Positions 8,808-16,120 of a DNA stretch of 64,000 nt are shown here, one piece after another. Position numbers and translations under genes: made by a program. How positions within the stretch are numbered: the stretch's first letter is position 1; every line of letters begins with the position of its first letter. A model generated the notes under the pieces. That model was not told where the DNA came from. It did not search any database and saw only the letters and a program-made list of their open reading frames with translations. The stretch spans positions 1 through 64,000 of the forward strand of contig CAKTXZ010000008.1 of NCBI GenBank assembly GCA_934632155.1, in the 5' to 3' direction. The DNA is from an uncultured Clostridia bacterium. Its GTDB lineage: Bacteria > Bacillota > Clostridia > Christensenellales > Aristaeellaceae.

Positions 8808-8837
8808 AAAAAATCAAAGGATAAAAAATCAAAGGAT
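8808..8837. repeat. Perfect 15-bp tandem duplication upstream of the isomerase promoter
   Basis: AAAAAATCAAAGGAT occurs twice back to back (8808-8822 and 8823-8837) and ends six bases before a TTGCCT -35 box. A-tract repeats at this position could act as an UP-like element or as paired activator sites. This is inference; only the repeat itself is seen. Confidence 0.7.
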
Positions 8838-8843
8838 TCTGTC

Positions 8844-8872
8844 TTGCCTAATTGGACGACTGCAGGTAAAAT
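8844..8872 (+). promoter_or_regulatory. Sigma-A-type promoter for the isomerase/dehydrogenase operon
   Basis: TTGCCT (8844-8849), a 17-base spacer, and TAAAAT (8867-8872), placed 32 bases before the ATG at 8905. Confidence 0.55.
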
Positions 8873-8904
8873 AACAGGGAAAGACGTTGGCGGGAGGAAT
8901 TGAT

Positions 8905-9666
8905 ATGAAAATCGGCGCTCAGTTGTTCACCGTTCGCGCTTATGCGCAGAACGAAAAGGATTTGGGACGCACGCTGGAAAAGGTGGCCGCGATCGGCTAT
9001 CGCGCGGTACAGCTTTCGGCCGTCGGCCCCATTGCGCCCAAGCGCGTGAAGGCGCTGTGCGACGAGAACGGACTGGAGATTGCCCTGACGCACAACGGCG
9101 AGCAGAAGTTTTTGCAAAATACCGACGCCCTGATTGAGGAGCACCAGCTCTACGGCTGCCGATACGTCGGCCTTGGCTCCATGCCCGATCGTTATCGCAG
9201 CGCGGCTTGGGTGGATTATTTTGCGCGCGATTTCGAAGCGCCTGCCCAAAAGCTTGCGGATGCGGGCATGAAATTCATGTATCATAACCATGCCTTTGAG
9301 TTTTCGCGGCTGCCCGGCGGCGACACCATCATGGACAGGCTGCTTTCCGCCCTGCCGGCGGAGCTGATGGGCGTTACGGCCGACGCGTATTGGCTGCAGT
9401 ACGCGGGCGTGGACGTGAACAGGTGGATGGCGGCGCACAGCGACCGGTTGCCCTGCGTTCACCTGAAGGATCTTGTACCGACGCTTTCTGAAACGCGGAT
9501 GGCTGCGGTAGGCGAGGGCAATATCAATTTTGAAGATATTCTGCGCACGGTTTCCGGCAACGGCGTGACGGAATACGCGTTTGTGGAGCAGGACAACTGC
9601 TACGACCAATCGCCGTTTGATTGCCTGAGAACGAGCTTTGAGAACCTGCAAAAAATGGGCTATTGA
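8905..9666 (+). CDS. Sugar phosphate isomerase/epimerase (xylose isomerase-like TIM barrel)
   Basis: A 253-residue protein of the AP-endonuclease-2/xylose-isomerase-like TIM-barrel superfamily (IolE/IolH/YcjR type). It starts with KIGAQLFTVRAYAQNEKDLGRTLEKVAAIGYRAVQLS. Predicted metal and substrate residues appear in the MYHNHAFEF, LKDLVPT and EGNINFEDIL segments, and the late glutamate is in AFVEQDN. The ATG at 8905 has GGGAGG at 8892-8897. Two Gfo/Idh/MocA dehydrogenases follow with short gaps. That grouping is typical for oxidation and epimerisation of inositols or unusual sugars. Substrate cannot be assigned. Confidence 0.85.
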   Translation: MKIGAQLFTVRAYAQNEKDLGRTLEKVAAIGYRAVQLSAVGPIAPKRVKALCDENGLEIALTHNGEQKFLQNTDALIEEHQLYGCRYVGLGSMPDRYRSAAWVDYFARDFEAPAQKLADAGMKFMYHNHAFEFSRLPGGDTIMDRLLSALPAELMGVTADAYWLQYAGVDVNRWMAAHSDRLPCVHLKDLVPTLSETRMAAVGEGNINFEDILRTVSGNGVTEYAFVEQDNCYDQSPFDCLRTSFENLQKMGY

Positions 9667-9679
9667 GGAGGAAACCGCT

Positions 9680-10828
9680 ATGATTCGGCTGGGCTACATC
9701 GGCGTGGGCAACATGGGGAAGGGGCACATCGAAAATATTCTGGCCGGCAAATGCCCGGAAATTCAAGTCGTCGCGGTGGCGGATCGTTATGAAAGCCGCC
9801 GGGCGTGGGCGCAGGAGCGCATTCCGGGCGTAAAGGTTTTTCAGGAGGGCGCCGATCTGATCGCGGCGGGCGTGTGCGACGCCGTGCATATCTGCACGCC
9901 GCACTATCAGCACCCCACGCTGGCGCAGGACGCGCTGAACCACGGGCTGCATGTGATGGTGGAGAAGCCGGCGGGCGTATATACGCTTCAGGTGCGCGAG
10001 ATGATGAAGGCGGCGGACGCGCATCCGGAGCTGACCTTCGCCATGATGTTTAATCAGCGTACGAAGTGCGATTACCGCAAGATCAAGGAAATGCTGGACA
10101 GCGGCGAGCTGGGCGATATCAAGCGCGTTTCATGGCTGATTACCGACTGGTACCGCACGCAGTATTACTACGATTCCGGCGCGTGGCGCGCGACGTGGAG
10201 CGGCGAAGGGGGCGGCGTGCTGCTGAACCAGTGCCCGCATCAGCTTGACCTGCTGCAGTGGCTTTGCGGCCTGCCCTGCCGCGTTCGCGCCTTCTGCCAT
10301 GAGGGCAAGTGGCACGATATCGAGGTAGAGGACGATGTGACCGCGTATCTGGAATTTCCCAACGGCGCTACGGGCGTATTTGTGACCACCACGGGCGACG
10401 CGCCGGGCACGAACCGGCTGGAAATTACGGGCACGAAGGGGCAGGTTATCTGCGACCGGGACGGCCTTGTCTTCAACCGTCTTTGCGTGGATGAGCGCAC
10501 GTGGTGCCGCGAATGTCAGGAGGGCTTTGAAAAGCCGCCGTTCGAGCGCGTGAAGGTTGAAACCGATGGGAAGAACGAGCAGCACGTGGGCGTGCTCAAC
10601 GCTTTCGCTGCGCATATCCTGCGCGGCGAGCCGCTGGTCGCCGACGGACGCGAGGGCATCAACGGCCTGATGCTGAGCAACGCGATGCATCTTTCCTCGT
10701 GGTTGAATAAGACGGTGGAGCTGCCCTTTGACGAGAAGCTGTTTTATGATCTGCTGATGAAAAGGTGCCGTACGTCCCGCCGCAAGGAGGACCGCGACAC
10801 GGTGATTTCCACGGAAGGGAGCTATTGA
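9680..10828 (+). CDS. Gfo/Idh/MocA-family NAD(P)-dependent oxidoreductase (first copy)
   Basis: A 382-residue dehydrogenase with an N-terminal Rossmann fold (LGYIGVGNMGKGHIENI, then VVAVADR). The conserved EKP motif of the family is present (HVMVEKPAGVY), along with the CTPHYQHP segment. The C-terminal alpha/beta domain carries GGVLLNQCPHQLDLLQWLCG, where the His/Asp pair is the usual catalytic region. The ATG at 9680 follows TGAGGAGGAAACC, and the gap from the isomerase gene is 13 bases. Likely substrates are cyclitols or sugars; specificity is not readable from sequence. It is homologous to the next gene. Confidence 0.92.
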   Translation: MIRLGYIGVGNMGKGHIENILAGKCPEIQVVAVADRYESRRAWAQERIPGVKVFQEGADLIAAGVCDAVHICTPHYQHPTLAQDALNHGLHVMVEKPAGVYTLQVREMMKAADAHPELTFAMMFNQRTKCDYRKIKEMLDSGELGDIKRVSWLITDWYRTQYYYDSGAWRATWSGEGGGVLLNQCPHQLDLLQWLCGLPCRVRAFCHEGKWHDIEVEDDVTAYLEFPNGATGVFVTTTGDAPGTNRLEITGTKGQVICDRDGLVFNRLCVDERTWCRECQEGFEKPPFERVKVETDGKNEQHVGVLNAFAAHILRGEPLVADGREGINGLMLSNAMHLSSWLNKTVELPFDEKLFYDLLMKRCRTSRRKEDRDTVISTEGSY

Positions 10829-10831
10829 GCC

Positions 10832-11818
10832 ATGGCGTTTTCAGTTGGAATGGTGGGCTGCGGCGGCATCGCGCAGGTGCATGCCGCGGCGCTGGCGAAG
10901 CTTTCCGACGTGCGCCTGAGAGCCTGCGCGGATATCGTGCCCGAGCGAGCGCAGCGGATGGCCGAGGCTTACGCCTGCCGCGCCTACGCTTCGCTTTCGG
11001 ACATGCTGGCGGGCGAGAAGCTGGACGCCGTGCATATCTGCACACCGCACTATCTGCACACGCCGATGGCGCGTCAGATTGCCGACTACGGCGCGGCGGT
11101 GCTTACCGAAAAGCCGCCGGTAATCAGCCGCGCGCAGTGGGAGGAATTGTGCGCCGTCGCCGCGCGCGTGCCGCTGGGCGTGTGCTTTCAGAATCGCTAT
11201 AACCCCAATGTGCGGGACGCGCAGGCGATCATCGCCTCGGGCGAATACGGCGCGGTGCGCGGCGCGCGCGCGTTTGTTACGTGGTCGCGCGGCGAAAAAT
11301 ACTATACCCAGAGCGGCTGGCGCGGCCGGTGGGAAACCGAGGGCGGCGGCGTGCTGATAAACCAGTCCATTCATACGCTGGATCTGCTGGTGCGGCTGCT
11401 CGGTCCCGCCGCGGCGGTGGAGGCGCATATGGCGAACCATCACCTGCGCGGGACGATCGAGGTGGAGGACACGCTGGAGGCGTATATGCTGCTGGGAGGG
11501 AAGCCGGTTGTTTTCTACGCGACGACCGCCTACGCCGCCGACGCGTCGGTGCTTCTGGAGGTACAATTGGAAAAGGCGACCCTGCGGCTGGAGGGCACGA
11601 CGCTGGAGATAAGGCAGGGCACGCAGACAGAGCGGCGCGCCTATCAGGAACCCGAGGCGCTGGGCAAGGGCTATTGGGGAAACGGGCATCAGGCCTGCAT
11701 CGCCGATTTTTATGACAGTCTGGCCCAGAAGCGCCCCTTCGCGAACGATTTGGCCTCCGTCCGGGCGACTGTCGACGCAATGCTGGCGATCTACGCGCAG
11801 GGCGTGAAAACGCTGTAA
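10832..11818 (+). CDS. Gfo/Idh/MocA-family oxidoreductase (second copy)
   Basis: A 328-residue paralogue of the upstream gene, separated by only 3 bases. The N-terminal Rossmann motif is VGMVGCGGIAQVHAAAL. The family motif appears as LTEKPPVIS instead of the usual EKP-hydrophobic run. The catalytic-domain segment GGGVLINQSIHTLDLLVRLLG is conserved. It is shorter at the C-terminus than the first copy. The pair could act in sequence, with one oxidising and one reducing a keto-sugar around the isomerase/epimerase step; this is inference from co-location. Confidence 0.9.
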   Translation: MAFSVGMVGCGGIAQVHAAALAKLSDVRLRACADIVPERAQRMAEAYACRAYASLSDMLAGEKLDAVHICTPHYLHTPMARQIADYGAAVLTEKPPVISRAQWEELCAVAARVPLGVCFQNRYNPNVRDAQAIIASGEYGAVRGARAFVTWSRGEKYYTQSGWRGRWETEGGGVLINQSIHTLDLLVRLLGPAAAVEAHMANHHLRGTIEVEDTLEAYMLLGGKPVVFYATTAYAADASVLLEVQLEKATLRLEGTTLEIRQGTQTERRAYQEPEALGKGYWGNGHQACIADFYDSLAQKRPFANDLASVRATVDAMLAIYAQGVKTL

Positions 11819-11970
11819 GGCGGCAAAGCGCAGGGGGGAACGCTTCGCTCTTTCCCTTTCGCCGCGTTCTCGCTTGCGTACAACAGAATAGGGGGAGAGA
11901 ATGCGGAGGTATGTTTTTCTATGAATGGAAAATCCTGCTTTCGCAATTCTTCCCTTTTTATTTTTCTGAC

Positions 11971-11999
11971 TTGCAAAAAAGGCATGAAGACGATAGAAT
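11971..11999 (+). promoter_or_regulatory. Sigma-A-type promoter for the PlsC-like gene
   Basis: TTGCAA (11971-11976), a 17-base spacer, and TAGAAT (11994-11999), 31 bases upstream of the GTG start at 12031. Confidence 0.6.
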
Positions 12000-12030
12000 A
12001 GGAAAGCACGAAAGAAGGAGGGCAACGCCT

Positions 12031-12756
12031 GTGATTCAAAAGGGGGAGAAGCTGGAAGTTCGAGTGCTCATGCGGTGTCTGTATCCGTTTTTCCACCATA
12101 AGGTAATCGGCGCGGATCGACTGCAGCTGGACGCCGATACGCCCTGCGTGTTTGTGTGCAACCATGGCGAAATTTACGGCCCAATCATCACCAAGCTGTA
12201 CCTGCCCTTCCCCTTTCGCCCGTGGGTGACCTATGAAATGCTGGATCGCCAGGCGATTGTCGACCGTACGTGCAACGGCGTGCTGTCGCACCAGAAGGTG
12301 CTGCCGCCGCGCTTTTGCCGCTGGCTGATGAAGCATATCGGCGCGCCGCTGATTACAGGACTGATGCGCTCGGTGGGCGGCATTCCCGTTTATCACGATC
12401 AGCCGCGCAAGCTGATGCAGACCTTCCGCGAAACGACGGCGGCGATGGAGCGGGGCGAGAATATTCTGATCTTTCCCGAAAACGCGGCTACCTCGGCGGA
12501 CGGGCGCTATCAGAAGGAGGGCGTTTCCGAATTCTTTACGGGCTTTACGATGGTTGGGCAGCTCTACAGCGGCAAAACGGGCAAATGCCCGCTGTTTGTG
12601 CCGCTTTACGCGAACAGGAAAAAGCGCCGGATTACCTTCGGCACGCCCACGCGATATCGCGACGATCTGCCCGCGAACGAGGAAAAGGAGCGCCTGTGCG
12701 CCTATCTGCGCGGCGAGATGCTGCGTATTGCGGCGGAGGATACAGAAAAGCGCTGA
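12031..12756 (+). CDS. Divergent PlsC-like (lysophospholipid) acyltransferase
   Basis: A 241-residue protein with the overall layout of 1-acyl-glycerol-phosphate acyltransferases. There is a block I-like segment VFVCNHGEIYGPII, a block II-like GGIPVYHD and a block III-like ILIFPENAAT. Block I normally reads H-x4-D; here the Asp position is Gly (HGEIYG), and the FPEG motif is FPEN. It may therefore be catalytically altered or act on a different acceptor. The start is GTG at 12031, behind AAGGAGG at about 12015 and a good promoter at 11971-11999. A more upstream frame would begin before that promoter. It is monocistronic and closed by a strong hairpin at 12922-12957. Confidence 0.72.
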   Translation: MIQKGEKLEVRVLMRCLYPFFHHKVIGADRLQLDADTPCVFVCNHGEIYGPIITKLYLPFPFRPWVTYEMLDRQAIVDRTCNGVLSHQKVLPPRFCRWLMKHIGAPLITGLMRSVGGIPVYHDQPRKLMQTFRETTAAMERGENILIFPENAATSADGRYQKEGVSEFFTGFTMVGQLYSGKTGKCPLFVPLYANRKKRRITFGTPTRYRDDLPANEEKERLCAYLRGEMLRIAAEDTEKR

Positions 12757-12877
12757 GAACGCGGCTTTCCGGCGGCGCCGGCTATGATCGCCATGACGAC
12801 CAAGGGCGATGAGCAGCTTGCCTAAAGCTGCCCCACATGAAGGGGCAATCGCAGCCTGCATCCGTTTGGAAAAGAAA
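12757..12877. other. Non-coding spacer with small hairpin
   Basis: Between the acyltransferase and the repeat element there is no convincing gene. GCCCC and GGGGC (about 12829-12845) could form a small hairpin around ACATGAA. The gap continues through the repeat at 12878-12957 to the GNAT gene ending at 13090. Confidence 0.4.
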
Positions 12878-12957
12878 TAAAAAGCTGCCGCAGGTTGCCG
12901 GAGAAAGCTTTTCAGAATGCGAAAAAGTCAGGAAGCCCTTTGCGTTTCCTGACTTTT
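12878..12957 (+). repeat. Dispersed 80-bp terminator-bearing repeat, copy 1
   Basis: This stretch (from the AAAAAGCTGCCG region to CCTGACTTTTT) matches, at about three of every four bases by eye, the reverse complement of 33252-33332. It ends in a near-perfect hairpin: AAAAAGTCAGGAA (12922-12934) against TTTCCTGACTTTTT (12944-12957). The hairpin serves as terminator for the PlsC-like gene. Confidence 0.7.
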
Positions 12958-12958
12958 T
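12922..12958 (+). terminator. Strong bidirectional terminator within the dispersed repeat
   Basis: A 13-bp nearly perfect stem flanked by A and T tracts can terminate transcription in both directions. Confidence 0.8.
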
Positions 12959-13089
12959 GAATGCTGAGACGACGCTGGCGGCGCAAGAACGCCTCTTACG
13001 TCCGATTGACGACCACCGGCAAGCTGAACGATCGCCTTAGCGTCGGCGTGCCGAGCCGTATCATCCAAACGCACCGGGGCGGGAGAGGG

Positions 13090-13617
13090 TCAGCGCTGAC
13101 GCACATAGCTGGAGCAGGTTTTCTCCTGCCCCAGCGCATCAAAGAACATGGTGTAATCCTCCAGATAGGCGTATCCGCAGCGCTCGATCGTTTTTCGGGA
13201 GGGGACGTTTTCCTTGAAGCAGTCCGCAACGCACACATCGAAAACAGACAGCAGATATTGGGTCATTCGGCGCAGCATTTCCGTTCCAAAGCCCTGCTTT
13301 TGATAATCCTTTCCGATGACAAAGCCTACGCCGACGCAGCTTTTATGCGCGTAGGCTTCCTGACGCAGGTTATATTGGTTGACGTGGAAATAGCCAATCA
13401 GCTGATCGTGATGCAGGATTGCGACCGCGGTGTGGCAGCGGGTCAATTCGGAAAAGAATTGATCGAATGCCTCCTCCGAATCCGCGGGCAGGAAGCCTGC
13501 GGGCTTTGTCACGGAAGGACTCCGCAGCAGCCCGGCAAGGGGCTCCTTATCCGCCTGTACCAGCAGCCGGTATTCCAGCCTTTGCGATGTAAGCGTTTTG
13601 TTTTCCAGCCCGATCAT
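13090..13617 (-). CDS. GNAT-family N-acetyltransferase
   Basis: A 175-residue acetyltransferase of the RimJ/RimL-like GNAT group. It has an N-terminal LTSQRLEYRLLVQADKEPLAGLL segment, the acetyl-CoA binding loop YQKQGFGTEMLRRM (Q/RxxGxG/A type) and the late motif NVPSRKTIERCGYAY. It would acetylate a small molecule or protein N-terminus; the substrate is unknown. I chose the ATG at 13617 (MIGLENKTL). The upstream open frame is Arg/Pro-rich and does not look like protein. An AGGA lies about 13 bases upstream, so the ribosome site is only moderate. The gene converges with the acyltransferase gene. Confidence 0.85.
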   Translation of the reverse strand: MIGLENKTLTSQRLEYRLLVQADKEPLAGLLRSPSVTKPAGFLPADSEEAFDQFFSELTRCHTAVAILHHDQLIGYFHVNQYNLRQEAYAHKSCVGVGFVIGKDYQKQGFGTEMLRRMTQYLLSVFDVCVADCFKENVPSRKTIERCGYAYLEDYTMFFDALGQEKTCSSYVRQR

Positions 13618-13781
13618 GGGAGTATACGTCCTTTCTGCGGTATGGGATTCCAACGCAGGGTATTTACGGGGGAGCCGACGACGGCTCCGCGGCGGGACTG
13701 GCTGATCGGCATTCTCCCGCAATTACAGCGCAATCGGAGGAAGATGGGAATGAATGTCCTGAGAAAGCGTTGTAAAAACAA

Positions 13782-13860
13782 ATAGGAAAACCGTGGAAAG
13801 CCCTAAGCCGCCTGAACGTTTTCCTGATATGGACTGTCGAAGCACGGTTTTCTATCCTAT
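13782..13860 (-). terminator. Long inverted repeat downstream of the histidine kinase
   Basis: AGGAAAACCGTG (13785-13796 region) pairs with CACGGTTTTC (13843-13852), enclosing about 47 bases. On the minus strand it ends in CCTATTTGTTTTT. It follows the kinase stop at 13875 and probably ends that transcript, though the loop is much longer than usual. Confidence 0.45.
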
Positions 13861-13874
13861 CATCGTTTTATATC

Positions 13875-15203
13875 TTACCAGAACACCTGCAGGTTCGCCT
13901 CGATATAGCGGCCGGCGGGGTAAAGGTTAAAGATCATATGGCGATCCTTGGCGACCGCCCTGCGCACGCTGCGAAGCCCCAGCCCTTCATGGCCGGGCTT
14001 GGTGGAGGCGTAATCGGCGTGATAGAGAAAATCACGCGTGTCCTGCTTCCAGGTGTTGCGCACGACCAATTCCACGCCGTGGGGCACATTATGCGCCTCC
14101 AATGAAATATAGCGCGCCTGCGCTTCCTGCGCGGCCTCGATGGCGTTGTCCATCAGCACGCCCAGTATTTCGCAGATGGTTTCGTCCTTGGCGTTGTGCC
14201 AGTTCAGCGCTTCGTCGGTAAACACATAAAAGGGCAGGCTCTGGCTATTGGCGGCCTGAAGCTTCTGCACCAGCAGGGCGTTGAGCGCCAGCGATGGAAT
14301 GCGCCGCAGGGCGACGACGTTTTCGTTGTTGATGACGGCGCATTTTTCGGTGATTTTCTGATAATAGCGCTCGATGCTGTCATAGTCGCGGGTCAAAATC
14401 ATGCCCTGCAGGCCGTAGAGCATGTTGGCGATATTGTGGCGGAACATGCGCGTGTCCTGCAGCAGAATGTTCTGCATTTCCTGTTGCTGCTCGAGGGTTT
14501 GATTGCGCTTCATCTGCTGCGCGTAGCGGATGTCCTGCACGATGTAGGTCGCGCCCAGCAGCAGAATGGGCACGATGAGCGCCATTTCGGTTGTGACCTC
14601 GTTGTTGCGTATCTCGATGGGCAGGCTGGACACGCGCTGCATGTTGCGGATGTAGAGCAGGATAATCACAGCGAGCAAAAAGGCGGGACGAATGACGCGC
14701 AGCAGGTAGAAGCTGACCTTGTGCTTTTGCACAATACTGCGCGCGCCGGCATAGAGCAGCGAGAAAATCGTCAGCACCGTACCCACTATCAGGTTGGGCA
14801 GATAGGTCGCCGGCGACATGAAATACCGCATTTCGACGACGGCCTCAACCGAAAAGAGGCTGGTCATGATCAGGCCGCACACCGCATCGCCAAGGATATA
14901 CAGCCCGCATAGAACAAAGCCGTCGCGTATGAGCGCCAGATTAACCGCGCGTACGCTGAGCCACACGACGAAAAAGGTGGAAAGGAAAGCGATAATCAGA
15001 ATATAGGGCGAATCGCGGCCGATGACGAAGCAGTTAAAGCAGATCACGCAAAAATGCGACAGGATAGACCAGCCGTAGCACGCCATGGAAAAGCGCTTCC
15101 GGCAGATAATCGTGGAGGACAGATAGACGAAAAAGGCCAAAATGAGAACGCCGACGATGATGCGAAACAGCAGCAGCGGCGTGTCCGGCAGAGCGACGTT
15201 CAT
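13875..15203 (-). CDS. AgrC/GHKL-type membrane sensor histidine kinase
   Basis: A 442-residue sensor kinase with about six or seven N-terminal membrane helices (residues about 5-215) and no extracytoplasmic sensor domain. The HPK10-type phospho-acceptor box is MFRHNIANMLYGLQGMI. The GHKL ATPase domain follows, with N-box GVLMDNAIEAA and a G-box containing GLGLRSVRRAV. The start ATG at 15203 overlaps the TGA of the response regulator gene as ATGA and has GGGAGG upstream. No AgrB/AgrD-like peptide gene is adjacent, so the stimulus is unknown. It is partner of the LytTR regulator. Confidence 0.92.
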   Translation of the reverse strand: MNVALPDTPLLLFRIIVGVLILAFFVYLSSTIICRKRFSMACYGWSILSHFCVICFNCFVIGRDSPYILIIAFLSTFFVVWLSVRAVNLALIRDGFVLCGLYILGDAVCGLIMTSLFSVEAVVEMRYFMSPATYLPNLIVGTVLTIFSLLYAGARSIVQKHKVSFYLLRVIRPAFLLAVIILLYIRNMQRVSSLPIEIRNNEVTTEMALIVPILLLGATYIVQDIRYAQQMKRNQTLEQQQEMQNILLQDTRMFRHNIANMLYGLQGMILTRDYDSIERYYQKITEKCAVINNENVVALRRIPSLALNALLVQKLQAANSQSLPFYVFTDEALNWHNAKDETICEILGVLMDNAIEAAQEAQARYISLEAHNVPHGVELVVRNTWKQDTRDFLYHADYASTKPGHEGLGLRSVRRAVAKDRHMIFNLYPAGRYIEANLQVFW

Positions 15204-15931
15204 GCCTTCAGGCCTCCCTTCATTGTTTCCTCGCGCAGCCATTGCGCCTTTCGGCGGCTGATGGGCAGCGCTTCGCCGTTGGTGAGAATCAGCTTATCCT
15301 CCGCCCAGCAAAGCTCCCGGATATGGCGGCGGTTGACGATATAGCCCTTGTGGCATTGCAGGAAAAGCACGGCGTCCAGCCTTGGCAGCAGCGTGGAGAA
15401 GCTTTCGCGCCACACGACGGTGTTGCCTTGACGGCACACGGCGTTGAGGTTGGCGTGATCCTTGCAGAAATAGAGAATATCCTCCTGCTGGAGCAGCATC
15501 AGCTTCGTGCCCAGCCGAATCTCCAGCTTCGTGCCTTCCTCGCGGTAGCGAATATCGCGAACGATGGAGGCAAGGCAGTCCTGCAGCTGCTCGGGCATGA
15601 GCGGCTTGAGCAGAAAATCAAAGGCGTGCGAGCGGCAGCAGTCAAAGGCGTACTGCTGATATGCGGAAACGTATACAACGTACGCGGCGGGGCAGACGGC
15701 GCGAATCTGGCGGCAAAGCTCGATGCCGGTCATGTCGCGGTTCAATTCGATATCGACGAAATAGACGGTCGGCTCAACGGCGGAGGCGGCATAGTCCAGC
15801 ACCGCCTGCGGCTCGGTGGTCATCAAATCGATTTGCGCGCTTTGGTTCAGCGCCATCGCGGCTTCCTCCAAGCGCAGGGAAAGCACCTTGTGATGATCCG
15901 GTACGTCGTCAATCAGTACAAAATGCAGCAT
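15200..15931 (-). CDS. LytTR-family (AgrA-like) response regulator
   Basis: A 243-residue regulator. The N-terminal receiver domain has an acidic DD pair in LIDDVPDHHKVL, the phospho-accepting Asp in YFVDIELNRDMTGIEL and the conserved Lys in DFLLKPLMPEQ. The C-terminal LytTR DNA-binding domain spans about residues 135-235 (ILYFCKDHANLNAVCRQG, then FLQCHKGYIVNRRHI). A ribosome site AGAAGGAG precedes the ATG. It is translationally coupled to the kinase gene. It is divergent from the leucine-rich-repeat gene at 16121 through overlapping promoters, a plausible regulatory target. Confidence 0.94.
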   Translation of the reverse strand: MLHFVLIDDVPDHHKVLSLRLEEAAMALNQSAQIDLMTTEPQAVLDYAASAVEPTVYFVDIELNRDMTGIELCRQIRAVCPAAYVVYVSAYQQYAFDCCRSHAFDFLLKPLMPEQLQDCLASIVRDIRYREEGTKLEIRLGTKLMLLQQEDILYFCKDHANLNAVCRQGNTVVWRESFSTLLPRLDAVLFLQCHKGYIVNRRHIRELCWAEDKLILTNGEALPISRRKAQWLREETMKGGLKA

Positions 15932-16032
15932 GGTCGTCTCCTTCTGCCCGAAATCATGGCGGGTTTGTTGCAGAACTTTTACGGAAATTACATTTTTCGC
16001 ACACGAACGGCATGTTTTGCGGCATGAGCGGT

Positions 16033-16061
16033 TTGCGTCGCATGAATGGAAACATTATACT
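16033..16061 (+). promoter_or_regulatory. Plus-strand promoter of the leucine-rich-repeat gene
   Basis: TTGCGT (16033-16038), a 17-base spacer and TATACT (16056-16061). Upstream lie two CGGCATG copies 12 bases apart (16008 and 16020), with CGCATG at 16039, candidate sites for a regulator. Confidence 0.65.
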
Positions 16062-16082
16062 AATCCTGTCACAAAAAAGCAA
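16054..16082 (-). promoter_or_regulatory. Minus-strand promoter of the LytTR/GHKL operon
   Basis: On the minus strand, TTGCTT (16082-16077), a 17-base spacer and TATAAT (16059-16054). Its -10 shares bases with the plus-strand -10 at 16056-16061. Confidence 0.65.
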
Positions 16083-16120
16083 TTCTTTTTATTACGCAAT
16101 ACCGAAGAGGGGGAGAAAAC

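Noticed and set aside
12837..13040. Two small similar reading frames (KVRKP-FAFPDF here and KVRKILVFPDF near 33061-33348)
   Set aside because: Their similarity is explained by the shared 80-bp repeat with its terminator hairpin; neither has a ribosome site at a sensible start.
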